Below the pieces are notes generated by a model that was not told the DNA's origin, did not search any database, and saw only the letters and a program-made list of their open reading frames with translations. From Martelella endophytica (GTDB lineage: Bacteria > Pseudomonadota > Alphaproteobacteria > Rhizobiales > Rhizobiaceae): a stretch of DNA of 64,000 nucleotides. Positions 44,732-53,307 of the stretch are shown here, piece after piece (position 1 is the first letter of the stretch; the number at the start of each line of letters is the position of its first letter). A program made the translations under genes and the position numbers. Location: NCBI RefSeq assembly GCF_000960975.1, contig NZ_CP010803.1, positions 657,501 to 721,500 on the forward strand, in the 5' to 3' direction.

Positions 44732-45595
44732 ATGGTCCTCGAAGAAACTTACAAGCTTTCCAATGGCCTGCAGATCCCGAAGCTGGCGCTCGGCACCTGG
44801 ATGATCGACGACAAGGATGTCGGCAAGGCGGTCAAGGCCGCGATCGACATGGGCTATCGCCACATCGACACCGCGCAGGCCTATGGCAACGAACGCGGCG
44901 TCGGCGAAGCCGTCCGCAATGCCGGCATTGCCCGCGAAGAGCTGTTCGTGACCACCAAGCTCGATGCATCGCACAAGAACTATGAGGACGCGAAGGCGGC
45001 CATCGACGGCTCGCTGAAGACTCTCGGCCTCGACCATATCGATCTGATGCTCATTCACAGCCCGCAGCCCTGGGGCGACTTTGGCGGCGAGGACCGCTAC
45101 TTCGAGGGCAACCGCGAAGCCTGGAAGGCGCTGGAAGAGGCCTATAACGACGGCAAGCTCCGCGCCATCGGCGTATCGAACTTCGAGAAGGCCGACCTCG
45201 ACAATCTCATCGACAACGCCTCCGTCAAGCCGATGATCGACCAGGTCCTCGCCCATATCAGCAACACGCCGTTCGATCTGATCGACTACGCGAAGAGCAA
45301 GGGCCTGCTGGTCGAAGCCTATTCGCCGGTCGCCCACGGCAAAATCCTCGACAATGCCGAGATTGCCGCGATGGCGGACAAATACGGCGTCAGCGTTCCG
45401 CAGCTGTCGATCCGCTACTGCCTGGAGCTCGGGCTGCTGCCGCTGCCAAAGACCGCCAACCCGGACCACATGCGCACCAATGCCGCCGTCGACTTCTCGA
45501 TCTCCGAAGCGGACATGGAGACGCTGAAGAACATCGAGCGCATCAAGGATTACGGCGATGCGAGCATGTTCCCGGTCTACGGCGGCAAGATGTAA
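44732..45595 (+). CDS. Aldo/keto reductase (2,5-diketogluconate reductase-like)
   Basis: A 287-residue NADPH-dependent carbonyl reductase. The catalytic tetrad can be placed: Asp and Tyr in HIDTAQAYGNE, Lys in TTKLD, His in LMLIHSPQPW. GVSNFEKADLDNL and SPVAHGKIL are AKR signatures. The ATG at 44732 has GGAGG 8 bases upstream; an ATG at 44717 is an alternative. A short hairpin (45604-45622) follows without T-run. Confidence 0.94.
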   Translation: MVLEETYKLSNGLQIPKLALGTWMIDDKDVGKAVKAAIDMGYRHIDTAQAYGNERGVGEAVRNAGIAREELFVTTKLDASHKNYEDAKAAIDGSLKTLGLDHIDLMLIHSPQPWGDFGGEDRYFEGNREAWKALEEAYNDGKLRAIGVSNFEKADLDNLIDNASVKPMIDQVLAHISNTPFDLIDYAKSKGLLVEAYSPVAHGKILDNAEIAAMADKYGVSVPQLSIRYCLELGLLPLPKTANPDHMRTNAAVDFSISEADMETLKNIERIKDYGDASMFPVYGGKM

Positions 45596-45903
45596 AAACC
45601 GCCCCGTTCTGAGCCGGAACGGCCATTGCACCCGACGACGTGTTTGGCCGGAAGGAAAAATCGGCAACTCAGAAGGCCTGAGACGCATAGCCCTCTGCCA
45701 TGGGGCGAAGTTTAGCCACGGCTCTGCATCACCGCATGCGGAGCCGTCAGAACGCTGACAAACCCTTGGAGACGCATTCTGATCCCGCCGCAGGCCTCCA
45801 CACAGGGGTCATGCTGGACTTGGTCCGAGCATCCAGGCGGATTACCGCATTGCATTGCCGAAGACTTATTGCGAGCCCGTGTCGCGTTGCCTGGATCCTC
45901 GTG
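45596..45903. other. Intergenic region between aldo/keto reductase and mocA
   Basis: About 300 bases without a supportable gene. It contains a weak hairpin after the reductase (CCGTTC/GAACGG at 45604-45622) and, at its right end, most of the palindromic repeat described separately. Confidence 0.5.
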
Positions 45904-45920
45904 TCAACCACGAGGATGAC
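45808..45920. repeat. Intergenic palindromic repeat element (Rhizobiales RIME-like)
   Basis: Two outward-facing related arms: GTCATGCTGG...CATCCAG at 45808-45836 and CTGGATCCTC...GATGAC at 45891-45920. Each arm is itself a hairpin; the second has a perfect 9-bp stem ATCCTCGTG/CACGAGGAT with loop TCAAC. The form GTCATCCTCG...GAGGATGAC is a common dispersed intergenic element in Rhizobiales genomes. It runs into the 3' end of mocA, whose stop codon lies in the loop of the second hairpin. Confidence 0.65.
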
Positions 45921-46500
45921 GCCGCGTTTGAGGAAAAGGCGCCGAGCGCAGCTGATCGCGGTGGTCGATATCGTTGAGCTCCTGCCTGGACCATTCGACG
46001 CGAGCCTGCTCGGGAATGCGGGCCAGCAGCGCACCTGCCCCGCGATCTCCCGAAAGCCTGAAGATGTCTTCGAACCAGTCGCGCGGCAGCAGCGCCGGCG
46101 GCATGGGGCGGCCTTGAAGCCCGGCGCAGGTCGGCCGCTCCCGCATCGCGATCTCGACAAGCCGGAACGGATCGACAAACGGCATGTCGCCGAGCAGGAT
46201 CAGCGCGAAGCGGCACGTTGGAGACAAGGCCGCGACCCCGGCCTTGAGACTGTCCGACTGCGCAAGCCCGGGGCCGATCATGACCGGGGTCAGCCCCGCC
46301 CCACGGGCGCGTTCCGCCACCGCCTCGCTTGAAACGACGGCAAGTCGCGTCGCAAAGGGCAATTCGGCAGCCCGCGCAAGGGGCGCATCGACCAGCGGCT
46401 TGCCGCGAAAGTCCGCAAGCAACTTGTCCCCGCCGGTAAAGCGGCGGGACGCACCCGCCGCCAGAACGATGACGGCGCGTTCCTCAAGCAATGCGGGCAT
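45904..46500 (-). CDS. mocA: MobA/MocA-like NTP transferase (molybdenum cofactor cytidylyltransferase)
   Basis: A 198-residue nucleotidyltransferase that probably converts Mo-molybdopterin to the cytosine dinucleotide form used by xanthine-oxidase-family enzymes. The motif VLAAGASRRFTGGDKLL at residues 12-28 and ILLGDMPFVDP near 100 fit MocA. Its last residues (RRHPRG) are encoded by the palindromic repeat, so the C-terminus has been replaced or extended. It overlaps the xdhC-like gene by 17 bases and serves the paoABC-like enzyme upstream. Confidence 0.88.
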   Translation of the reverse strand: MPALLEERAVIVLAAGASRRFTGGDKLLADFRGKPLVDAPLARAAELPFATRLAVVSSEAVAERARGAGLTPVMIGPGLAQSDSLKAGVAALSPTCRFALILLGDMPFVDPFRLVEIAMRERPTCAGLQGRPMPPALLPRDWFEDIFRLSGDRGAGALLARIPEQARVEWSRQELNDIDHRDQLRSAPFPQTRRHPRG

Positions 46501-47422
46501 GGTCCATCACCTGCGCCAGAACACCGGCGGCGAGCGAATGCGGATCGCGCGCGCTTGCAACAAGGCCGAACGGTCTTGCCAGCCGGGCAAGCGCTGCGGC
46601 GCAAACACCTTCCGCGGCCAGCGCATCCGCCCGCTTCTGCCGCGCCCGCGCGCTGCCCTGGGCGCCGACGAAAAGGGCCGGGCTCTTCAGGGCGTGTTTC
46701 AGAAGCGGCGGCTCCCAGTCATGGTCGTGGAAGAACAGCGCCACTGCAGTCCGGTCGTCGATCTCCACACCTACCGGCCATTGGCCCTGATTGAGCGGAA
46801 AGGCGTGGTCGATACCCGCGCGCGTTTCGGCATCGGGAGAATAGAGCGTGACATCCTGACCCGCGGCCTTTGCCAGCGCGGCGAAGGTCCTCGGCTCCGG
46901 ACCTTTACCGAAAACGAGCAACCGCAAGCCCGGAACCAGCCGGACAATCAGATCACCACCTGTCGGCATCTCGCCCAGACGGCCATCCTCGCCGATCGCG
47001 ACGGCGGCAATCCGGCGACCGGCGAGGCGCGTTGCCGCACGTTCGAGGACGGGACGCGACGGATGCGGGATGAGCGTGATCTCAAGTCCGCCGCCGCATG
47101 GCAATTGCAGGTCGATGAACGACGACCCGCGGCCATAAATAAGCCGCTTCGGCGTGTTCGTTTCGATGGCCGCAAGAGCATGCAGTACGACATCGCGCTC
47201 GATGCAGCCGGATGACAGGCTTCCTGTCGTCGTACCGTCCGCCGTGATCACCATCGCCGCGCCCGCGGGACGGTAGGACGCACCCTCGACGCGGGTGATC
47301 ACCGCCAAGCAGGCTCTGTCTGCGGCAAGCGCTGCCCGCAGCGGGAAGTCGGCCTCGCAAACCTGAACCGAGGCACCAGCCGCCGCCCGTTCCCATGTCT
47401 GCCTGAAGGGCATCTCGTTCAT
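46484..47422 (-). CDS. XdhC/PaoD family molybdenum cofactor maturation factor
   Basis: A 312-residue chaperone of the XdhC/CoxI family, which binds the molybdenum cytosine cofactor, promotes its sulfuration and inserts it into the large subunit. LAVITRVEGASYRPAGAAMVI and GSLSSGCIERDVV are the N-terminal XdhC/CoxF signatures; the C-terminal Rossmann-like domain contains PALFVGAQGSARARQKR and RPFGLVASARDPHSLAAGVLAQVM. It lies directly downstream of the large-subunit gene. Confidence 0.92.
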   Translation of the reverse strand: MNEMPFRQTWERAAAGASVQVCEADFPLRAALAADRACLAVITRVEGASYRPAGAAMVITADGTTTGSLSSGCIERDVVLHALAAIETNTPKRLIYGRGSSFIDLQLPCGGGLEITLIPHPSRPVLERAATRLAGRRIAAVAIGEDGRLGEMPTGGDLIVRLVPGLRLLVFGKGPEPRTFAALAKAAGQDVTLYSPDAETRAGIDHAFPLNQGQWPVGVEIDDRTAVALFFHDHDWEPPLLKHALKSPALFVGAQGSARARQKRADALAAEGVCAAALARLARPFGLVASARDPHSLAAGVLAQVMDHARIA

Positions 47423-47443
47423 CGAACTTTCCTTTCTCCAGGG

Positions 47444-49636
47444 TCAGATCGCCGGAAGGCCACCGATGATCTTGTCGAGCGTGACCGGATAGTCGCGCAC
47501 CCGCACACCCGTCGCATTATAGACCGCGTTGGCGATCGCGGCGGCCACGCCGCAAAGCCCGAGTTCACCGACGCCCTTCGCCTTCAGCGGCGATGATACC
47601 GCGTCGACGGTATCGAGGAAGATCACGTCCTGATGCGGTATGTCGGCGTGAACGGGAACCTCGTATCCCGCCATGTCATGGTTGGCGAAGTAACCCCTGG
47701 CCCTGTCAACGGCAATCGCTTCCGACAGCGCCGCGCCGGCACCCATCACCATGCCGCCAATCACCTGGCTGCGGGCACTGATTGGGTTCAGGATTCGCCC
47801 CGCATCGCAGGCCGCCAGCATGCGGCGGATGCGGGTCTCGCCCGTTCCTGCGTGCACGGCGACCTCGACGAAATGCGCGGCAAAGGTCGAGACCACGTTT
47901 TCGCTGCGGAAATCGCCGAACGCGATACTGTCTTCCGCCACGATCTCGCCCTCGCCGGCGATCTCGGCAAGCGGCCGCGTCTCGCCGTTACCCGCAACCA
48001 TGCCGTCGGCAAATGTCAGATCTTCGGCGCCGGCCTGCAGCCGTTCGGCGATCTTCGCGCGCAGGGCAATGCAGGCGGCGTAGGTGCCGCCGGTCGAACT
48101 TGCCGCTCCCCACTGGCCGCCGGAGCCGGAGGAGACCGGAAAGTCGCTGTCGCCAAGGCGGACTTCGATGGCATCGATCGGCAACCCCATGGTCTCGGCC
48201 GCCGTCTGGGCAATGATCGTGTAGGAGCCTGTGCCGATATCGGTCATGTCGGTTTCGACAATCAGCCTGCCGTCCGGCTGCAGCCTGACACGTGCGCCCG
48301 ATGTGGTCGCCGGCCCGCCCCGGTAGGCGCCGGCCATGCCGTGGCCGATCAGCCAGAAGCCTTCGCGCCGGCCGCCCGGCATCGTGTTCCGATCGGCCCA
48401 GCCGAAGGCATCGGCGCCCTGGCGCAGGCATTCGACGAAATGCCGTTCGGAGAACGGGCGATCCGGATCTTCGGGATCGGTTTGCGTATCGTTCACCGCA
48501 CGGAATTCCACCGGGTCCATGGCTAGCTTTTCGGCCATTTCATCCATGGCGATCTCCAGCGCCATCAGGCCAGCGGCCTCGCCCGGTGCCCGCATGGCGT
48601 TCGATTCCGGAAGATGCATTTCGGCCAGATGGCTCACGATCAGTCGATTGTCGCCGGCATAGAAGTGTCGCGTCTGGTCGGTGGCATTCTCGCCGCTTCC
48701 GCCGGGAAGCGTGTTCGAAATCGCCTCATGGGCAATCGCGGTGATCCTGCCGTCTCGAGCAGCGCCGATGCGGATGCGCTGGATCGTTGCGGCGCGGTGG
48801 GTGGTGTTGTTCATGATCATTTCGCGCGGCAGCGTCAGTTTGACCGGTCGGCCGGCCTTGCGGGCGCCGAGCGCTGCCAGCACCGCATCGGCGCGCAGAA
48901 ACAGCTTCACCCCGAAGCCGCCGCCGATATAGGGGCTGTCCACCCGCACATCCTCCGGATCGAGGTCGAAGGTGGTGGCCAGCGCCTGACGGTTCCAGTT
49001 GATCATCTGGTTCGACGTCCACACCGTCAGCCGGCCTTCCTGCCACGCCGCAATCGTCGCATGCGGCTCCATCATCGTGTGCGACTGGCCGGGTGTGCGG
49101 TAGGTCGCGTCAAGCCTGACCTCGGCTGCGGAAAAGGCGGCATCGAAATCGCCGATGCTGCTCGACGGATCGGAGCGGTCCTCGCGGACCTTCTCCCAGG
49201 CCGCCTCGAGATCGTAATCGCCTTCGGCAGCGTCATACTCGACCCTGATCATGGCCGCGGCGGCGCGGGCCTGTTCGAAAGTCCGGGCGACGACAACCGC
49301 GATCGCCTGATGATAATGCTCGACCTGGTCCCCTCCGAAGAGATTGGCGATATTCGTATCATCCTTGGGCAGCGCATCCATGTCGAGCGTGGTGACGACG
49401 GCAACGACACCCGGCGCCTGCTCGGCATGCGCAGTGTCCATCGACAGGATGCGCCCCTTTGCAATTCCGGCGCCAAGCGGATAGCCGACCAGTTGATCAT
49501 CGACGACATCGTGCCGCTCATAGGCGTATGGCGCCGTGCCGGTGACCTTGAGCGGACCGTCGACGCGGGTTGTCGGCTTGCCGACGACCTTCGCGTTGTC
49601 GAACAGGTTCTGTCCTGCAGGTTGATTGAAATCCAT
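47444..49636 (-). CDS. paoC: Xanthine-dehydrogenase-family aldehyde oxidoreductase, molybdenum-binding subunit (PaoC/YagR-like)
   Basis: A 730-residue subunit, matching PaoC (732). It oxidises aromatic or other aldehydes at a molybdenum cofactor. Conserved blocks are GTAPYAYERHDVVDDQLVGYPLG, MEPHATIAAWQ, GGGFGVKLFLRADAV and the C-terminal active-site Glu in KGVGELGLCG. With the FAD and 2Fe-2S genes upstream and XdhC and MocA downstream it forms a complete maturation operon. Substrate range is inferred from the family. Confidence 0.93.
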   Translation of the reverse strand: MDFNQPAGQNLFDNAKVVGKPTTRVDGPLKVTGTAPYAYERHDVVDDQLVGYPLGAGIAKGRILSMDTAHAEQAPGVVAVVTTLDMDALPKDDTNIANLFGGDQVEHYHQAIAVVVARTFEQARAAAAMIRVEYDAAEGDYDLEAAWEKVREDRSDPSSSIGDFDAAFSAAEVRLDATYRTPGQSHTMMEPHATIAAWQEGRLTVWTSNQMINWNRQALATTFDLDPEDVRVDSPYIGGGFGVKLFLRADAVLAALGARKAGRPVKLTLPREMIMNNTTHRAATIQRIRIGAARDGRITAIAHEAISNTLPGGSGENATDQTRHFYAGDNRLIVSHLAEMHLPESNAMRAPGEAAGLMALEIAMDEMAEKLAMDPVEFRAVNDTQTDPEDPDRPFSERHFVECLRQGADAFGWADRNTMPGGRREGFWLIGHGMAGAYRGGPATTSGARVRLQPDGRLIVETDMTDIGTGSYTIIAQTAAETMGLPIDAIEVRLGDSDFPVSSGSGGQWGAASSTGGTYAACIALRAKIAERLQAGAEDLTFADGMVAGNGETRPLAEIAGEGEIVAEDSIAFGDFRSENVVSTFAAHFVEVAVHAGTGETRIRRMLAACDAGRILNPISARSQVIGGMVMGAGAALSEAIAVDRARGYFANHDMAGYEVPVHADIPHQDVIFLDTVDAVSSPLKAKGVGELGLCGVAAAIANAVYNATGVRVRDYPVTLDKIIGGLPAI

Positions 49637-49639
49637 CGG

Positions 49640-50590
49640 TCAGTCCTCCGTCAGCATGGCTGCGAGCGTGCGTTCGGCAAGCGCGATCTTGAACACGTTC
49701 TCTTCGGTTGGCCTGGCGCCCTTCAAGAGCTCCGCGATCACGGCGGTTGCGCCGTTCGGCAGCTCGGCATCCGCGGCATCCGAGCGCCACGGCTTCGGTG
49801 CCACGCCGCCAAGCGCGACCCGGCCCGAACCATCCGGCTGGCGGATGAGCGCGACCGAGACCAGCGCAAAGGCATAAGAGGCGCGGTCGCGCGTCTTGTG
49901 ATAGGCGTGGCGGCCGCCGACCGGCGCCGGCAGGGTCACAGCCGTGATCATCTCGCCCGGCGCGAGCACGGTTTCCTTGTCGGGGGTATCGCCCGGCAGA
50001 AGATGGAAGTCGGCAAGCGGTATGGTGCGTGTCTCGCCTGTCGGGTTCACCGTCTCGACGACCACATCGAGCGCCCGCATCGCCACCGCCATATCGGACG
50101 GATGCGTGGCGATGCAGGCGTCCGACGTGCCGATGATACCGAGTTGGCGCGAGGACGCGCCCACGGCCAGAGCGCCACAGCCAGAACCGGGAACCCGTTT
50201 GTTGCAGACCTGCGCCGTATCGTAAAAGTAGGGACAGCGAGTGCGCTGCAGAAGATTGCCGCCGGTCGTCGCCTTGTTGCGGAGCTGGCCTGAAGCACCG
50301 GCGACAAGCGCACGTGTCAAAACACCGTAGTCGCGGCGAATGCGGTCATCGGCGGCAAGATCGGTGTTGCGCACAAGCGCCCCGATCCTGAGGCCGCCAT
50401 CGCCGGTCTCGGTGATCTCATCAAGCCCGAGACCGTTGACGTCGATGAGGTGGGCTGGCGTCTCGACCTCGATCTTCATCAGGTCCAGAAGGTTGGTGCC
50501 GCCGGCGATGAACCTGGCGCCTTCGATCTGGCCGGCGCGGGCAGCGGCTGCGGCGGGGTCTGCCGCGCGTTCGTAGGAAAACGGTCTCAT
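49640..50590 (-). CDS. paoB: Aldehyde oxidoreductase FAD-binding subunit with 4Fe-4S site (PaoB/YagS-like)
   Basis: A 316-residue CODH/XDH FAD-domain subunit. [16 protein letters not shown] is the FAD-binding N-terminal loop, [20 protein letters not shown] with the following GSGC gives the cysteines of the extra 4Fe-4S cluster that distinguishes PaoB-type subunits, and the C-terminal CO_deh_flav_C domain follows from about 215. It overlaps the 2Fe-2S gene by 4 bases and ends 3 bases before the large subunit. Confidence 0.93.
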   Translation of the reverse strand: MRPFSYERAADPAAAAARAGQIEGARFIAGGTNLLDLMKIEVETPAHLIDVNGLGLDEITETGDGGLRIGALVRNTDLAADDRIRRDYGVLTRALVAGASGQLRNKATTGGNLLQRTRCPYFYDTAQVCNKRVPGSGCGALAVGASSRQLGIIGTSDACIATHPSDMAVAMRALDVVVETVNPTGETRTIPLADFHLLPGDTPDKETVLAPGEMITAVTLPAPVGGRHAYHKTRDRASYAFALVSVALIRQPDGSGRVALGGVAPKPWRSDAADAELPNGATAVIAELLKGARPTEENVFKIALAERTLAAMLTED

Positions 50591-51234
50591 GCCTGCTCCT
50601 CCGCGACCTGGTTGATGGCCGCAAGAATGTTGGAATAGGCGCCGCAGCGACAGATATTGCCGCTCATGCGCTCGCGGATCTCAGCGTCGGAAAGTGCGAT
50701 CGGCGCCGTCACATCGCCGGTGACATGAGAGGGAATGCCGGCCTTGATCTCCTCGAGCACGGCCCTGGCGGAACAGATCTGTCCCGGCGTGCAGTAACCG
50801 CACTGGAAACCGTCATGCTCGATGAAGGCGGCCTGCATCGGGTCGAGGTTATCGGGCGTGCCGATCCCCTCGATCGTGGTGACCTCGTCGCCCTCGTGCA
50901 TGACCGCCAGCGACAGACAGGAATTGATCCGTCGACCGTTCACCGAAACGGTGCAGGCGCCACACTGGCCGTGGTCGCAGCCCTTCTTGGTGCCTGTCAG
51001 GCGCAGATGTTCACGGAGTGCATCGAGAAGTGTCACGCGATTGTCGACGCTGAGGGTCTGCTGCGTACCGTTGATCGTCATCGTTACGTCGGACACATCG
51101 GAACCGAGAGCTGAAGCAGCACCCGCCGCCTCCAGCACCGCTTCCCGTTGGTCAAGCTTGGAGCCGTTTGCTGCAGCCGCGGTTCCGGGCAGCAACGAGC
51201 GCCTACGCGGTTCGAAGTCTAAAGGCAGGGTCAT
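50587..51234 (-). CDS. paoA: Aldehyde oxidoreductase 2Fe-2S subunit (PaoA/YagT-like)
   Basis: A 215-residue subunit with two 2Fe-2S clusters: [11 protein letters not shown] with INSC, and [11 protein letters not shown] with GNICRCGAY. PaoA of E. coli has a functional Tat signal; here the N-terminus keeps a twin-arginine (RRRSLL at about 11-16), but a Pro and charged residues ([11 protein letters not shown]) replace the hydrophobic stretch, so export is doubtful. ATG 51234 follows AGGAG by 6 bases. Confidence 0.93.
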   Translation of the reverse strand: MTLPLDFEPRRRSLLPGTAAAANGSKLDQREAVLEAAGAASALGSDVSDVTMTINGTQQTLSVDNRVTLLDALREHLRLTGTKKGCDHGQCGACTVSVNGRRINSCLSLAVMHEGDEVTTIEGIGTPDNLDPMQAAFIEHDGFQCGYCTPGQICSARAVLEEIKAGIPSHVTGDVTAPIALSDAEIRERMSGNICRCGAYSNILAAINQVAEEQA

Positions 51235-51447
51235 GATCTCTCCTGTCGCGTGCGCCACGCGTTCAACGCGGCCGATCCCTTGATCAAGGGTAAATCGCTG
51301 ACAGGGGTCGATCGTTCCGCAGACAATCGCTTTTCGCCGCAATAGGCCTATCGGCTTCATTCATGAGTGGCGCTCTCGCGCGCATCTTCCGGTGACCGCC
51401 CGCCACGGGCGATCGTCTGCCGATGACGCGTCGGACGGCCCTTGCGG

Positions 51448-52224
51448 TCAGCCTGCGTAATGCTCCAGCAGCCGGGACAGCCGCTCTGCACCGTCGAGGG
51501 TTTCCCGGCGCAGACGGTCGCGCAGTTCCTCGTCAGTGGTGGTGAGGAAGGGCACGGAAAGGGCGGCGATGACGACGCCGGTGTTGTCGCGGATCGGTGC
51601 GGCGAAGGCACTGACGCTGAGGCTGTACTCGCCCCGGTCCTCAGCCCAGCCCTGGGCGCGCACCGCGGCAAGCTCCTGCCTGAGCCGGTCCCGGTCGGTG
51701 ATCGTGCGCTCGGTCAGCGCCACCGGGTTCTTGCGCAGCAGCCGCTCGCGCTCGTCCTCCGGCAGGTAGGCCATCAGCACCTTGCTGGTGCCGCCGGCAT
51801 GCACCGGCAGATATTCGCCGATCTCGTAGCTGAGCGCATGCGGGCGTTTTGCCGTCGCCCCGGCCACCACCATGATCGCCCCATTCTCATAGACCGAGAT
51901 CTTGCAGGACTGGCCGATATTCGCCGCCAGCGCATCGAGATCGGCCTGAAGATAGCGCGCCAGCGAGAAGAAACGCGAGGTCGGCGTGACGCGTGCGGCA
52001 AGCTCAAGGAAGCGATTTCCGAAAACATAGGTTCCCGGCGAGGTTTCGCGCAGCAGCCGCGCGTCCAGCAGCGAATTGAGGATCCGATAGACCGTCGACC
52101 GGGCAAGGCCTGTCTCCTCGACAAGCGCGGCCTGGCTGAGGCCGGAGGGCACGCGCTCCAGCGCATTGAGGATGATCACCATCCGCTCGATGGTCGGATT
52201 CCCGTTGGCGTTTGAATCGCTCAT
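51448..52224 (-). CDS. IclR family transcriptional regulator
   Basis: A 258-residue regulator with an N-terminal winged helix (ERMVIILNALERVPSGLSQAALVEETGLARSTVYRILNSLL) and the IclR ligand domain (GEYLPVHAGGTSKVLMAYLPE, DRGEYSLSVSAFAAPIRDNTG). It is divergent from the mannonate-dehydratase-like gene, with tandem palindromes at 52266-52290 between them, and should control the sugar-acid operon. ATG 52224 has GGGAGG 10-11 bases upstream; an ATG at 52251 is the alternative. Confidence 0.93.
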   Translation of the reverse strand: MSDSNANGNPTIERMVIILNALERVPSGLSQAALVEETGLARSTVYRILNSLLDARLLRETSPGTYVFGNRFLELAARVTPTSRFFSLARYLQADLDALAANIGQSCKISVYENGAIMVVAGATAKRPHALSYEIGEYLPVHAGGTSKVLMAYLPEDERERLLRKNPVALTERTITDRDRLRQELAAVRAQGWAEDRGEYSLSVSAFAAPIRDNTGVVIAALSVPFLTTTDEELRDRLRRETLDGAERLSRLLEHYAG

Positions 52225-52265
52225 GGCTTGACTACCTCCCTGTTCAAGCATAGGATTTCTAATAA

Positions 52266-52290
52266 GAACTTATGAAGTTCATATATGAAC
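52266..52290. promoter_or_regulatory. Tandem palindromic operator between iclR gene and the sugar-acid operon
   Basis: GAACTTATGAAGTTC (52266-52280) and GTTCATATATGAAC (52277-52290) are two perfect palindromes sharing one GTTC half. Three evenly spaced GAAC/GTTC half-sites 46 bases ahead of the GTG at 52336 and 42 bases ahead of the iclR ATG suit binding of an IclR tetramer controlling both directions. Confidence 0.75.
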
Positions 52291-52335
52291 CTTTAGGACT
52301 TGTCCATAGGTCGTTCGCGCCGGGAGGAAACAAAA

Positions 52336-53307
52336 GTGAAAATTGCAATGTGTCTCGAGCCCGCCATCTCGCCGAAGTGGCATTATGGCAGGGAAATGTG
52401 CGTTGAAGACGCCGTGGCGCTCCGCGACCAGACGCCTGAAGTACCGATTTGGGACCTGCCGACCCTTGCCCGCGCAATGAAGAATTTCGAGGACTTCGGC
52501 TACAAGGTGCGCGTTCTCGAAGGCTGGGTGCCGATGGAGAACTTCAAGCTCGGCAAGCCGGAAGGCGAGCAGGAAATGAGCCAGATGCTCGCGACCATCG
52601 AGAACATGGGCGCGCTTGGCATCGAAACGCTCTGCTACAGCTGGATGGCGGTCCATGGCTGGATGCGCACCTCGGTCACCGAACGCCTTCCTGGCGGCGC
52701 GCTCACCACCAGCTACGATCACTCGATCATCGAAAAGGACCCGCGCTCGCACCAGGGCATCATCGTCAGCGAGGACCAGCTCTGGACAACGCTCGAAGCC
52801 TTTCTGAAGCGCGCCGTACCGGTGGCCGAAAAGGCGGGCGTCAAGCTTGCCATGCATCCCGATGACCCGCCGCTTTCGCCGATCCTCGGCGTCAGCCGGA
52901 TCATGAGCAGCGTCTCCTCCTTCGAACGGCTTCTGAAGCTCAACGACAGCCCGGCGAACGGCATTACCTTCTGCCAAGCCAATTTCGCCGCCATGGATGC
53001 CGACGTGCCTGCCGCGATCCGCAACCTCGGCAAGGATGGCCGCATTCACTTTGTCCATTTCCGCGATGTCGAGGGCGATGCCCGAAACTTGCGGGAAACC
53101 TTCCACGGCATGGGCAAGACCGACATGTACGAGACCATCAAGGCCTACATGGATATCGGCTTTGAGGGCGTCATGCGGCCGGACCATGCGCCGGTCATGT
53201 ATGGCGAGACGAATGCGAACCCGGGCTATGAAGGCCTCGGCCGCATCTATGCCATCGGCTACATGCGCGGGCTCATCGAGGCGGCGGCCAAAGAACGGGC
53301 ACGGTGA
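52336..53307 (+). CDS. Mannonate dehydratase-like TIM-barrel enzyme (UxuA family)
   Basis: A 323-residue protein related to UxuA, which dehydrates D-mannonate to 2-keto-3-deoxygluconate. Key blocks are LCYSWMAVHGWMRT near 107, MHPDDPP near 175 (metal ligands), GITFCQANFAAM near 215, VHFRDVEGDARNLRETFHGMGKTDM near 250 and VMRPDHAP near 280. Start is GTG at 52336, behind GGGAGG. It is shorter than E. coli UxuA (394), like other short homologues whose substrates are not all mannonate. First gene of the IclR-controlled operon and overlapping the first permease. Confidence 0.85.
   Translation: MKIAMCLEPAISPKWHYGREMCVEDAVALRDQTPEVPIWDLPTLARAMKNFEDFGYKVRVLEGWVPMENFKLGKPEGEQEMSQMLATIENMGALGIETLCYSWMAVHGWMRTSVTERLPGGALTTSYDHSIIEKDPRSHQGIIVSEDQLWTTLEAFLKRAVPVAEKAGVKLAMHPDDPPLSPILGVSRIMSSVSSFERLLKLNDSPANGITFCQANFAAMDADVPAAIRNLGKDGRIHFVHFRDVEGDARNLRETFHGMGKTDMYETIKAYMDIGFEGVMRPDHAPVMYGETNANPGYEGLGRIYAIGYMRGLIEAAAKERAR

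Noticed and set aside
48614..50293. 559-codon plus-strand frame
   Set aside because: Antisense to paoC and paoB; no recognisable domain.
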